Below are positions 1-10,544 of a DNA stretch of 64,000 bases, piece by piece. The translations under genes were made by a program, and so were the position numbers. The DNA is from Puccinia triticina (lineage: Eukaryota > Basidiomycota > Pucciniomycetes > Pucciniales > Pucciniaceae). Positions within the stretch are counted from its first letter, which is position 1; the number at the start of each line of letters is the position of its first letter. The notes below the pieces were generated by a model, which made no database searches, had not been told where the DNA came from, and worked only from the letters and a program-made list of their open reading frames with translations. The stretch is taken from NCBI RefSeq assembly GCF_026914185.1, contig NC_070558.1, positions 4,092,001-4,156,000 of the forward strand, written 5' to 3'.

Positions 1-150
1 GAAAGGAATTTCTTTTTTGTGAACAATGCGGTACGGGAACATCAAATCAGACTCGACTGGGTTTTGACGTCGGATAACATAGCCAATTTTTTCACCAAGT
101 CTCTTCGTGCAACTCTCCACAACTCATCAATGGTCAAGATATTCAAATAG
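1..150 (+). pseudogene. C-terminal tail of a Ty1/copia pol (RNase H end)
   Basis: Frame 1 is open from the window edge to TAG at 148-150 (49 codons). The reading contains VREH followed by a hydrophobic stretch and NIANFFTKSL, which is the pattern at the very C-terminus of copia polyproteins (usually ADxFTKxL). It is followed by about 130 bp of T-rich sequence and then a purine tract and TGTTG, as expected for a copia 3' end. Only the tail is in the window, so whether the element is intact cannot be judged. Confidence 0.75.
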
Positions 151-276
151 TATCAATGTTTTCCTTTCATTATCGTCTCATTATTTCTGTATCTTAATAA
201 TCCCCTCTCAGTTGTGTGCGTTTTCCTCAATTTGTTTATCTTTCTTTTCTACTTGTTTTGTTTCTAAGGTGTGGAG

Positions 277-571
277 TTTGAGGGGGAGTGTTGTAGTGTG
301 GGGTGGACAAACTCCACTTTTGGAGCATGCGGGAGTCAAGAGGAGGTCGAGGTGGAGCAATGTAGAGTCAAGGGTTTTTAGCCTCAACAAGGGTTCTGCG
401 AGAATCAGTGTCAGTCAAAACAAACCCTGGGGTGGCAGTTGGATTCTTTTTGCGGGCAGATTGCCTTGTTTTTGGCGGGATGGGTGGGCGATGGGCAGGA
501 GTACTGGTAGAATTGGGATTGGGGATGGTTTGAATGTTGTCTGGGGTTGAATCACGGTTTTTGTTGGCCAT
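277..571 (+). repeat. Polypurine tract and start of a copia 3' LTR (end not defined)
   Basis: A purine-rich tract (GAGGGGGAG, about 280-288) is immediately followed by TGTTGTAGTGTGG from 289, the usual layout of a copia PPT and LTR start just downstream of pol. No second copy of this LTR lies in the window, so its 3' end is a guess. Overlapping short open frames here look like chance frames inside the LTR. Confidence 0.5.
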
Positions 572-719
572 TGGTAAATCAGATGAGCTTTTTTTGGTAA
601 GAGCTGGTGTCTAAAAGAGAGGGGGCAGGATATTTTGGGTAAGAAGCTGGTGTCTCAAAGAGGGCAGGGCAGGTTCTGGGCACCGCTTCAGGGTGGTGCA
701 TCTTTTGTCCGATCACACA

Positions 720-1050
720 TTGATTGGTGAGACTGCGCCGCGCGCCCGGGATGCACTTTTCAGGCGCTGATAGCGGTAAAGCGTGGTTTCCCCGCTAACA
801 GCGGAGAATAGCGCATTGGTGCGCTACTGCGCTACAGCTTCGCTATTTTATAGCGATAGCGCAAACAATTCGCTCCGCTATATGGAGTTCCAATTTACCA
901 TAGCGGGACTGTCGCTACGCTACCGCTGATAGTAGCGACAATCCCGCTCCGTTTTCGCTATGCGGTTGTAGGAATAGCGGGACATCGCTACGCTACCCTA
1001 TAATGCCGCTTTTTGTAGCGTAGCGTAGCTGTTGCGGTGTTGTCTACACT
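720..1050. repeat. TAGCG-word-saturated repeat block
   Basis: About 330 bp in which TAGCG / CGCTA and GCGGGA words recur in both orientations, with many local inverted repeats (for example CGCTATTTTATAGCG). The right end reads GTTGCGGTGTTG, resembling the CAAC-type termini of the elements at 38.8 and 62 kb, but I found no matching left end or target duplication. Probably a decayed non-autonomous DNA element. Confidence 0.55.
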
Positions 1051-1164
1051 TATCTAGCCTCGCCCAATCCCAATCAGTTTGCAACAGACATCAAAAGACG
1101 CATGCACAGGAAGATTTTGGGAATAGGATTTATAATGCCACAGAAACTCTTCCCCCTATCACCT

Positions 1165-1254
1165 CCCCCGATAGCTCAGTTGGAAGAGCGCGAGACTGTA
1201 ATGGATAAGACGAAGATCATCTTGAGGTCGCTGGTTCGATCCCGGCTCGGGGGA
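1165..1254 (+). tRNA. tRNA-Tyr (anticodon GTA) with a 17-nt intron
   Basis: A full cloverleaf can be drawn: acceptor CCCCCGA (1165-1171) pairs with TCGGGGG (1247-1253) with discriminator A at 1254; D stem GCTC/GAGC; anticodon stem CGAGA/TCTTG; T stem GCTGG/CCGGC around TTCGATC. The anticodon GTA is at 1198-1200. The loop is interrupted after position 37 by 17 nt (1202-1218), the canonical place for a tRNA intron; tRNA-Tyr carries an intron in nearly all eukaryotes. The C1-G72 pair is the eukaryotic Tyr identity element. Mature length is 73 nt before CCA addition. Confidence 0.93.
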
Positions 1255-3175
1255 GTCGAGCCTGGCTGGTCGCTATTCGGCCGACATACGCTTTTCGGAG
1301 TGCGAAGAGTTGTGACAGAAATTTTTTCCAATTGGTGATGCGTTTTTTGATTGGTCTTTGATGCTATTTTTGGAGTGTAAATTTTTTGACTAGACTTGTC
1401 AAACTACCTTCAGTCGCCATAAACGAATGCAGCCGAGAGCCACCCAACAACAGCAACCAAGTACTGTTGAGGTATGTACAGAACCATCCTTGGAGTGTCT
1501 TATTCTCATTCCAGCCGAGGATCCACAGGCCACGTCACGACTCACCACACTTCATCACTCGACAGCTCGCAATGCAGAAAGCGCCCACCGGGGGCCGCGC
1601 TCCCATCCCGGCACCGCTGAGGCCGCGGCTGCCTAGCGCGCTTCGGCGCGTCCCTGAGAACCCATCTGCTCCATCCAGCCCTTGCTTGAAGGCATCTCCC
1701 TCCCTCTCCGCCCCGATCGGCTCCTTCCTCCCCCCCTTTGATCAGTCTCCCCACAGACTGAGGGTAGAAGCGCTCCAAAGTGTGGCCCCTTGAAATCGCG
1801 ACGGCCCGCTGGGCGCGCGATAGCCCGCCCACACTTGCACCCTCCGTCCCACCATTGCTGAGGCGGAACGCAGACGCACCGGCGCTGCGCCGAAGAGACG
1901 CCCCCTGCTTCAGAGCGGTGCATAGGGTGCACAAAGATATCTCGACGCCCGCGGGCTGGATCGGTCTCCGAAACATCTGCGCGCCACACATGCGTGCAGA
2001 CGTCCAGCGGAACGAACAGCATCATCCGCATTCCCAGACGGTTCGAAAATATCCCAGAAACCACGCCGCCTGCGTCCTGGAATATGCGCCAGGATAGGTC
2101 TGCCCTGATACCACTGCAACCCGGGTGCAGAGCTGCGGATATACATATGGCCGGAGATTGCTCCCCACAATCCTTCCCAAAGAGGCTCGAAAACAGGCGT
2201 CAAAGATTTTTTCCCAAGAGTCTCTCATAACATTTCTCGGTAGATTTTTTTGGGGGGCCACATCCGACGGTGTACTTGGCTGCCATCTGCGCTTGATGGC
2301 TGGACCCACCCGGCCCTGGTGACTGCACACTCCCGCGCCCAGAGCCAGGTCTAACTTAACACAAGTCCTCCACTTCGGAGGGCCCTGGTACAGCCTGGAC
2401 TGGAGGTCGCTTCGCTCCCCCGAGGAGGAACTCAGCTAGGTTAGGGGCCAGGTCGATAGCCGCTGAGAAGCCCTCACGACTTGGGCGTTGAAGCTTGGCC
2501 ATGGATCCCGTTGAAAACTCACAGACATGAATTGAAACAATTTTGCGCGTGAATGTTGACCAACAACCGAGCTTCTATGGAGCTTCTTGTCCGCTGGCGG
2601 CAGGTCCTCAAGAAGCACGTATCTTAGAGCATGGTGGGCGGCAGCAGCTCCCGATCCTGTGATTGGTTTCGAGCTGGGACTCGGGAGGGAGCGCACCAAG
2701 ACCGGGCGGCCCCACTGCGCCACCCTGCTCTCGTCCAAACGTCCTTGACCAGATATCCCATGTCATACAGCACTTTCGTTACTTTTCATCGATGCATGAA
2801 CGCGCAGGATTGTGCGTCCATCCATTCACATTATCATATGATGCAATAGCCCGTTCATGTTGGTGACTTTTTAGCACCATTTTTTATTCCATTTAGCATT
2901 GAAAATTTTCACTTTTTTCAAGATGGTGATCTGATTCATCTGAGTCCACTTTTTCTGATAGGTGGAAAATTTATCTAAAATTCTTGATAAAATATGATAT
3001 AATTAGCATTAAAGTTGCCAACGTGAACCGGGCTAATGTAAACGGGAAAAAATGGATGGGTCCTTGATATAGTCCAACAGAGATATTTAACTGAAAATTG
3101 GTGTGTACCCTTGGCAGTATTATTTCAAAGATCCGCACTCAACATCATCACGCGCGGGGACTAAAGGTCACAAAC
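1255..3175. other. Intergenic; no supported gene
   Basis: The GC-rich part (about 1540-2740) has overlapping open frames on both strands, but none shows a domain, a consistent splice pattern or a family I recognise. From 2860 the sequence turns AT-rich. Nothing else seen. Confidence 0.5.
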
Positions 3176-3206
3176 TGATGAGATCTGATGAGATCTGATG
3201 AGATGC
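3176..3206 (+). repeat. Short tandem repeat, GATGAGATCT unit, about three copies
   Basis: The ten-base unit CTGATGAGAT is repeated three times head to tail about 230 bp upstream of the ATG of the spliced gene at 3438, so it lies in or near its promoter. Confidence 0.7.
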
Positions 3207-3437
3207 GACCTGGGCTGACCTGGGTTTTGAGCTTCCTTGACGTCACAGAGAATGATGTCACCGGGTATGGACCGACGCCGCCTGAGGAATTTCCGAGAGT
3301 TTTTTTGGACATTTTTCTCGACTTCGGTTCGTCAGGAGGCGGGCGCTTCGCGCCCAGGAGTTAAGTTCGAAGACAAGATCTGGATTTCGCGCACACTCGA
3401 GTCAGATTTCAGCACGCGCGAATAAGGAGGAACTCCG

Positions 3438-4772
3438 ATGGTCGACTCAGCCAGCGACACTTCAGTCTCAGACGAGCTGCGGGAAGATCAGCGGATTTGG
3501 GCCCAAGGAGGTAAGCATCCACTGTTCTATCAAAACCATCGGGTTTGGCTTTTAAAACCTTCGACTGACTGACTTGGGTGCGAAGATGTGGAATGCACTC
3601 CAGATTTGGTTATCAAGGGGTTTAGAAGACTGGCCGAAAAATGTGTACGAAGTGGACATCCTGATCGCACAACTATCGAACACACTCTATCCACCCGCTC
3701 CGTCGAGGAAGTCGTCTTGTTGAAGGAGACACTCTTACACCAACTACAAGGCTACTTGCTACCCGCTTTACATGGCGAAATCGCCATCCTCTCAAACTTT
3801 CTTGCCAAGCCGCATGACTTACTGAAAGAGCCAGAAACAAAAATGAAGCTCGTCTTAAAGATCCAATCTCACATCGAACGCACGCTAGACAAAATCAAAT
3901 TTTCCATTTCTTTCATCTGCCCAGACACCATGTCTCTACGAGCACCACACCGATTCGATGACCAACACCTGAAACGATTCAAATCATATAGGCTTCGTAG
4001 CCTGAGAGTGAAAATCTTGAGGACGAAAGGGTACCTTTATCGACTCTTTGTGGCAAGCCATATACTTCTCGCAAACTTGAAGGCCTCGCCAGACCTGATC
4101 GACCCCGATCATCCGGGGAACTGGTGGAAGGTTGAGAGTACACTTTACGCGATCGACTTGACGATTGAATGCATAACAGGGTCTGAATTGGATGTTGCCC
4201 AACTGGATTGGCCATCATATGTAGAGGATATCGACCACGTTCTGCACAAAGTTGTTACAGTGATTAATCAATGCACCCATGAAGTTCCCAGGAAGATGTT
4301 TGTCCAGGAACCAGTCTTCCACCTTGCTAAACTAGGAATAGGGCTCATAAAGATAGCAAGGCTATTTTTCAAGAAGTTATCAATTGACAGGAGCCTTAAT
4401 GCGAGGCGGATTCCATTGCGACTTCCGTTATTCACCGAAATGTGTTCCAAACAAATCGAATCTCTGGCACAATCTCTTCCACTAGTCGCCGCCGATATCT
4501 TGCAACTAGAAAACCTTTTCGAAACCGTCGATGTCGCTCACGAAAACCCGTCCGGCACAGACTTTATCAAAGTGGCCACAAGTCTCAAATCTCGATTTCA
4601 AGCTCCTTTGGTCGTTCTTTTGCTTTATCTTATTCCTTCTATCTCAGATACCGATGGTTCATCAACTCAAGACTACTACAAGAACTGGTTTGTGACTTGG
4701 AATACTCAGTTCATTCTAACCACCGAGAACTTCATTGGTGCTGCGAAATCACTTGACAATAACCCTCCATAG
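3438..4772 (+). CDS. Spliced protein-coding gene of unknown function (419 aa)
   Basis: I do not recognise a domain. The model has two exons: 3438-3510 (ATG, 24 codons plus one base) and 3586-4772, joined across a 75-nt GT-AG intron (3511-3585); the leftover G joins AT to give one Asp codon and the frame then runs open to TAG. Exon 1 encodes an acidic, Ser/Asp-rich start (MVDSASDTSVSDEL); the rest is leucine-rich and mostly helical-looking, with basic stretches near residues 145-170, no signal peptide and no clear membrane span. Codon usage and the long frame argue for a real gene, flanked by TAGCG elements on the 3' side. It may belong to a lineage-specific rust family; that is inference. Confidence 0.75.
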
Positions 4773-4953
4773 CTTTCCTTCCTCTTGTTTCTCCCTCATT
4801 CTGCATTTGCTCACCCTCTTGCCAGAAAGACAAATGAGTGTGAATCTTGATCTGCACTTACAAATTCTGTAAAACACACCCCAGGCAATTTTTAACCTGC
4901 CTTGTTAGTTTGAATTCAATGTAAAACTGGTTGAAATGTTTTGTGACTCCGAC

Positions 4954-5260
4954 CGACAATGGGCCAGCTAAGCTAAGCGTAGCATTAGCGTAACGTAGGT
5001 GAATTTAGCTAACTTTTAGTGTAGCGTGAGCGCAATTATGCCAGATATGCGCTAATGCTACGCGCACAGGGCTTAAAAAAGCAGCCGCTACGCTGCGCTA
5101 CAGCGGTTTCAGCGGTTTTTAGGCCTTTTTTGCCACTAAAGCCGCTGTAGCGTAGCGTAACACAGTGTAGCGGCGCGCTAACACTACAGAAAAAAAGGGG
5201 GCGCTGGTAGCGCCGCTACGCTAACGCTAAGTGGCCCTGTGGCGTAGCGGCCCACCGTTG
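4954..5260. mobile_element. CAAC-type non-autonomous DNA element with TAGCG interior (degenerate copy)
   Basis: The left end CGACAATGGGCC and the inverted right end CAACGGTGGGCC are imperfect terminal inverted repeats matching those of the element at 61994-62468. The interior is dense in TAGCG / CGCTA words. The 7-bp flanks match at only 4 of 7 positions (CTCCGAC and CTGCAAT), so this is either an old insertion or the left boundary is slightly off. No coding capacity. Confidence 0.65.
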
Positions 5261-5633
5261 CTGCAATTGGCTATGTTTAATCGCCAGAAATTTGCAATTA
5301 TGTGGATTGTGCAAAGCTAATTTAGCTGTCAAGTTGACCACATACGCTTTTCTGAAAATCTCTAAGTATTGATGCAATTTGATGAAGTGATTGAAGAAAC
5401 AGCTTGGTGTTCATAATCAGACGAGGTGTTGTTGGAAACTCACATCATCATCCCACTTACCTCCTTGTTCCCATAATTCATGGTTGGCTTGGCCTTCGTA
5501 CTTACAAGTAGTGAATCACGATTGATTGGAAGCAACGACATCTCGCTCAGCTTTCTTAGCTTTCTATTGGGTTCACTGACTGAAAGTCCTCAGGAGTTGT
5601 GCAAATCGGGCCCGAAGCTACTCCCCTGGCTTG

Positions 5634-5735
5634 GGTTAAGGGTGGGACCCGGGGTTCGGGACGGGGCATGAGGCCTGTCCCGAAGCACAGACCCCGGACA
5701 GATCGGGGCATGCCCTGAACCCTGGGGATGGAACC
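5634..5735. repeat. GC-rich word cluster (CCCGGGGTTCGGG / GGGGCATG)
   Basis: Short words CCCGGGGTTCGGG and GGGGCATG occur here and again at about 10420-10500 in a similar arrangement. It looks like a small repeat family; no termini could be defined. Confidence 0.4.
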
Positions 5736-5756
5736 AAAAAAAAATTGAGGGGAATA

Positions 5757-6112
5757 CAGTGCCCCCCACGACTTCTCTACTACCCCTCCCGCGCAAAAAA
5801 CATGGAACTTTGAACGATGTGTTCACAGTCACCAGACATGTATCATATGTAAACTACATATTTTTGAGCCCTACAGAAGTAGGAGAACTCAAAAATATAT
5901 ACTTGAGGTCTGTAAAATGCCTCAAAAAAAAGTTTCCTTTGTTTTGAGGCATTGTACAGACCTCAAGTATATATTTTTGAGTTCTCCTACTTCTGTAGGG
6001 CTCAAAAATATGTAGTTTACATATGATACATGTCTGGTGACTGTGGACACATCGTTCAAAGTTCCATGTTTTTTGCGCGGGAGGGGTAGTAGAGAAGTCG
6101 TGGGGGGCACTG
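5757..6112. mobile_element. Palindromic MITE, Tc1/mariner-type ends with TA target duplication
   Basis: The block is an almost perfect inverted repeat: arms of about 173 bp (5757-5929 and 5940-6112) around a ~10-nt loop. The termini read CAGTGCCCCCC inward from both sides, and each end is flanked by TA (5755-5756 and 6113-6114), the target duplication of Tc1/mariner elements. No transposase is encoded; the short open frames are mirror images of each other. The arms differ at only a few positions, which suggests a young copy or gene conversion. Confidence 0.85.
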
Positions 6113-6139
6113 TATACACCACGGGTGCACATAAAGTTT

Positions 6140-6445
6140 TCTGATGGGGTCCAAAAATAATCTACAGGTTTTTGGAAATATTTAGGGAGATTGTTGGGAG
6201 AATATATTCCCAGTCCCTTTGTAAATATTTCCTCCAAATTTTTTTTGAAATGAAATATTTCCCGCAATATCTATGCAAAAGAAAATATTTCCTTGAACTT
6301 TTTCAAAAAGTCACAGGAAATATTTTCTTTCCTCTGTAAGTTCAAGGAAATATTTCCTTGCACCTACAAAAGTCCCCAAAAATATTTTCCATGACTCTGG
6401 AAAGTTGAAATAAATATTTCCTGTAATTTTCACTCTTCATGCTGG
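6140..6445. repeat. AAATATTTCC-word array
   Basis: GGAAATATTT / AAATATTTCC recurs about ten times in both orientations over 300 bp, including near-palindromes such as AAGGAAATATTTCCTT. It is like the TAGCG blocks but with an AT-rich word, and resembles the array at 9285-9650. Ends not defined. Confidence 0.6.
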
Positions 6446-6839
6446 GATGACTGGCCCAGTTCTCTCCCACAGAGCACAACAGTTGGGTCTGATTGTGGTA
6501 AAAAACCTGCTGAAGTGCTGCAGGTTGCGCAGCTGCGACCATCTCCTTCTGACCGGAGTTTTGAATTGTGAGCCAAGCGCTCAAAGTCCTCCCACTCCAG
6601 CAGTGCCCAAGAACTTCCATCTCCTTGCTTCTACCACCAGGTGATCTCTTTAGAGATCCGCCTTGCATCTTTCCATTCTTCCATTGGGCAGTCAACCGGC
6701 GGCTACTGGCCTGCACCCCTTGCGCTCCTCAGAAGCCAGCTACTTGCCTCCTCCTCATTCTCCATACCATCAGACACGCTGACTGTCGCTTACTTAGTAA
6801 GTCCCCCAAACACACCCACCCACCCACCCACAGAGAGAG

Positions 6840-7249
6840 AGAGATTGCTCTTGAGAAAGACGACGGGACTGATCACGCTCATCTGGCGTGGTTGCAGCGC
6901 TTGGAGGCAATCCAATTCTACGCCAGCCTGTCTCCGAAAAACAAGCGCATCTCGCAATGGTCAATCATCAACAACCAGCTCAAGTTCCTCCGCCACCAGG
7001 AGCCCATCTACCAACAAGCGTGCGTCCCCCACCCAAACCCGGCCTCTTCTCTCTCTGTGTGTGTCTACTAACCTTGCCCTACGGTTGGGTCCGTTCTGCA
7101 GGTTTTTTGGCCTGATGGCCAAGAAAGATAGCAAGCTGTTTGGCTCTGGCCAGGCTTACTTTAGGGACTTGGAAACCAATGTTGATTGGGAGATGCCCAT
7201 TGACAAGCATATCCGCCAACGCGCTGAACACCTCCACAAATCCTTCTAA
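6840..7249 (+). CDS. Small spliced gene, C-terminal part, unknown function
   Basis: Two exons join cleanly: a frame open from about 6840 to 7019 (EKDDGTDHAHLAWLQRLEAI...), an 82-nt GT-AG intron (7020-7101), and 7102-7249 ending in TAA. The intron is needed because the upstream frame hits a stop in its pyrimidine-rich tract. The product has about 108 residues here, is rich in Leu, Gln and Arg, and ends in a charged helix-like segment. The 5' end is unresolved: a possible upstream intron starts with GTAAGT at 6797, but the distance to the AG-repeat acceptor is only 37-46 nt and no convincing ATG is visible. I do not recognise the family; it could be a gene fragment. Confidence 0.45.
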
Positions 7250-8254
7250 CCCTGCACCCAATCTAAACATATGCATATCTCATCCGCGCTTCTCTCTGTT
7301 GACTGTTGTATATAAAGTTCAATCGATATCATGCACCCTCCCTGAACACTTCACCCAGCTAATTTTCATGTCAACTGGGGGCAGGTGACGTGAAGGCATC
7401 TCCAGTTCAGTCTCCATTCCAACTCCACTCTGAAAAATGGCCCACCACTTGTACTGCTCATTCCAATAGTATGTACTCACGTTAGCACGGCTCATTGACT
7501 CAGGCCATATTCTGCTCAGAACATGTATGTATATGTATATGTACATACATGAATGAGCTGTGCAGTCCCCTTCTCTGGTCATCCAGATGGGCCTTCCCTC
7601 CACTCAATGGCCAGTACTCATGCTTGCAAAGACACAGGGACCTTGAGGGGGACTCGCCCTTTTAACTCTCCTCCCAAACGCGACCTCTGTGTCTGAAATT
7701 AGGGTCTCCTGGGATTGCCAGACTCACACATACGCGTGTAGTCTGACGCTTTGGTCCTCGCAAAGTGCGAGGGCCAAGAGGATCCGCTTGGCTAACCTCT
7801 CCTCCCTTACGGACACCTCTCGGCCCTTGGGATCCCTCTCAGGGGACCTCAAGCTGATGCAATGCCGTGAGGAGGGGAATTCCTAGCGGACTGGGGACCA
7901 CACCTTCCCCCCGACCCCCACACAGGAGTCTTGGAGTTCGCCTCCCGGGTTCTCAGGATTCCCCTTGGCGCCGCAGTATAGCGCCAAACCTGTGAGTAGG
8001 AACAGGACGGCTCCCGCTGCAAGCTCCAGTGTAACCGCTAAGCATGGGCGGCGAGCATGCACAGCACACCTGCCCTGCCAGAAGGCCGTCCCGCCGCGTC
8101 TAGGTCAGAATGCAAGTACACATGGCCATCCAAGTGGGCCTCCTCTGCCTGGTGGCCAGGAAAAACCGGACATCCAGTACACCCCAGACGCACAAAAAAG
8201 GTTTCCCTTCGGACGACCTTTGAAGTGGGGGGTCACATTCGAAAGTGCCAATTG
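7250..8254. other. No supported gene; short TATG/TACA microsatellite at about 7522-7552
   Basis: Open frames of up to 96 codons (7965-8255) have no recognisable features and overlap other frames. A dinucleotide-like ATGTATGTATATG tract is present. Nothing else seen. Confidence 0.4.
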
Positions 8255-8625
8255 AGCTCACTAGTCTCAATGACCGGTCATTAGTCTTGATGACTGGTCA
8301 TTAGTTCCGATTACCGGTCATTAGTATTGATGACCGGTCATCCTACCAATGACCATTGATTAATATGGATGACCGGTCATCCTATCAATGACTGGTCATT
8401 GGGATCAATTACCAATGACCGGTCATTGCTAGGATGACAGATCATTAGTATCAATGACTGGTCATGGGTATCAATAACCAGTCATTAGTATTGATGACCG
8501 GCCATCCTATTGATGACTGGTCATTAGTATTGATGACCGGTAATTGATAGGATGACCGGTCATTAGTATTGATGACTGGTCATCCTATCAATGGGTTGTG
8601 GGTATTGATGACCGGTCAGTACTAG
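8255..8625. repeat. ATGACCGGTCAT-word array
   Basis: The 12-bp palindrome ATGACCGGTCAT and one- or two-base variants recur about fifteen times at a spacing near 24 bp, linked by TAGTATTG or CCTATCA. Related words fill 22.1-23.2 kb and 58.3-58.9 kb. No coding capacity and no clear terminal repeats. Confidence 0.75.
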
Positions 8626-9284
8626 GCAATGTATGTGGCGCGCGGTGTAGTGTGCGTGGGGTGTGAGGTGCTCCCCAAGAGGGCCGAGTGTTGGGTTGGA
8701 GCAGACTTGCCACAAGTGGAGGTTGGCGAGTTGAGGGGACTCGGAAGGCATTTGGCGAATCAGGTAGCAAGTCCGTTGGACCCCAAAAACTGGCCCAACT
8801 CGCTAAATTGGGGTTGCGAGTCCCCCTTTAGCGAGTCCGTTGGAGACGATGGTGGACGCTCTCAGGCCTGAGACTGAGGGTGTAAATATGTGTTCCTGGG
8901 TATGTTCCTCAACATTTGATAGTCCTGAGCTGTGAAGTTCAGCTATGTATTAGGAAGATCAGGAGCTGAATGAGTCTTGCGCAGCGTGCAGTCTATCCAG
9001 CTGTAAATGCATACAGCAGAATGGGCGGCATAGCACAAAAGTTGTGCCAGAATAGCACCACAGTTTCAAGCATTGTTCCTTCATGTCAACTGCCCCCAGC
9101 TGACATGAAACTTTTCCTGGTGCTTCCGCCAACGGAACGTGTCAAGCATTGAGTCCTCCCCTTCCTTTGGGTCCATCTGCTTGGCCTACCAATTGCCCGC
9201 GCTTCTGGTGGTGGTAGCAGCCCTCCATTGTACTTTCTGCCTGATTTTTCTTTCTTGTTGTAATCTCACCTCCCTGAAAACTGC
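8626..9284. other. No supported gene
   Basis: Contains several GCGAGTCCGTTGGA-like words at 8755-8850 and otherwise unremarkable sequence; short frames only. Confidence 0.4.
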
Positions 9285-9650
9285 CGCAAAATATTTTATG
9301 CAATAAATTTGGTTCTCTTGAATATCTTGTGCAACAAAATATGGATATCAGAATATTTTGCACAATAAAAAGGGTTTATCAGAATATTTTGTGCGATAAA
9401 ATTTGGTTAACAAAATATTTTGCCGGATATATGGTGGGATTGGAGATATTTTCCCAAATATTTTGGATTTTTCATCAAGAATATCTTCAAAAAGATTGTA
9501 AAAACCACTCTGAGTGGTTTATGAGATATTTTCAAAATATTTTGGGGGAAATATCCCGGAGAATATTTGCTAAATTTATGCAAAATATTTCAGAAACCAC
9601 TCAAAGTGGTTTCTGAGATATTCTCAAAATATCCCAAACGCGGATGCTGT
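9285..9650. repeat. AAATATTTTG-word array directly upstream of a hAT remnant
   Basis: CAAAATATTTT / AGAATATTTTG words repeat more than ten times. The hairpin AAACCACTCnnAGTGGTTT occurs twice (about 9510 and 9600), each followed by a TGAGATATT word. It could be the subterminal region of the hAT element whose C-terminus lies just downstream, but no terminus was found. Confidence 0.5.
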
Positions 9651-9678
9651 GACTCGTTCCTGGCGACATCCGTTCTGA

Positions 9679-10272
9679 ATGAACTGGAAAAAATTTCTAA
9701 GCCGGATTCAATCCGGCTTTGGAATATCTTTTTGCACCCGTGGTGTAGTCCTTGCCGCTGGAGCCTTGGACCATATATACAGATATGGCGACTTCATAAT
9801 GGAGAACTACATGATGTCAACGGACGATATTATTGAAACCTTCACCTTGATTGCGCGTGATTTTGAAGAGAAGCACAACAACAAGTTCAAGAAAACAGAT
9901 GATGCATCCAAAACTAAATTTCATTCTTTGGTTCCATCGACTAGCAGGGGCTTCTTCGCTCAAGCTCTATACCAACAACCCGATTGGCTTGAGGGAGTCT
10001 CAGCTGAAATCAACCACTACCTCAAGGAAGACATCAAGCCGCGTGAAAGGAAGACTCTTTAATACTGGTCAAATTGTCAAATAACGTTTTTGATCTTATC
10101 AAAGATGGCACACAAATACCTCTTCATTCCTGCGACCAGCGCCTTGTCAGAGAGAGTTTTCTCTAAGGGGAGGCAGGTGGTTTCCTGGCAGCAATCCTCC
10201 CTCAAGGCCGAAAGCGTGGGGCAACTTATTTGCCTCAAGGAATGGTACCAAGCCTTTGATGGCCCATTGTAA
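9679..10272 (+). pseudogene. hAT-family transposase C-terminus (dimerisation domain), one nonsense codon
   Basis: One frame runs from 9679 to TAA at 10270-10272 with a single internal TAA at 10060-10062. Downstream of that stop it reads MAHKYLFIPATSALSERVFS, which is the hallmark hAT C-terminal dimerisation motif (PATSAxSERVFS). The stop falls in the usual LxYW segment before it. The N-terminal zinc finger and most of the RNase H-like catalytic core are absent, so this is a dead, 5'-truncated copy. hAT transposases cut and paste DNA with 8-bp target duplications; no ends were identified here. Confidence 0.85.
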
Positions 10273-10420
10273 TCCCACTGTTTTTATCATTTCAGTCAGT
10301 CTGAGTCATACATACACGAGTAGAATGTGAATAAAACAAGTTTTGAGCAGAGAAAAGAGTTAAAAATTCGAAAAAAAGGTGCACCCTTGCCCCCATCCGT
10401 AGAGCCTGTCATGACCCGGG

Positions 10421-10500
10421 GTTCGGGGCATGACTTGAGTCCCATCCCAATGCCCTAACCCCGGGGCATGTCCCAAAAGCCGGGGTTTGGGTCCCAGCCT
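10421..10500. repeat. GC-rich word cluster, second copy
   Basis: Contains CCCGGGGTTCGGGGCATG and ACCCCGGGGCATG, the same words as at 5634-5735, here immediately before copia coding sequence. Confidence 0.4.
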
Positions 10501-10544
10501 TATCAAAATGTAGTGGCGGTACCTGCGGAAATTAAACCTGAATC

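Noticed and set aside
720..1050. Fifth clean CAAC-type element
   Set aside because: Only a right end resembling the family was seen; no left end and no 7-bp duplication.
1386..2330. Overlapping frames of 100-150 codons on both strands
   Set aside because: No domain, no codon bias difference between strands and no splice signals; treated as chance frames in GC-rich DNA.
8255..8625. CRISPR-like array of regularly spaced palindromes
   Set aside because: Spacers are themselves repeated words, repeats vary, and the genome is eukaryotic.
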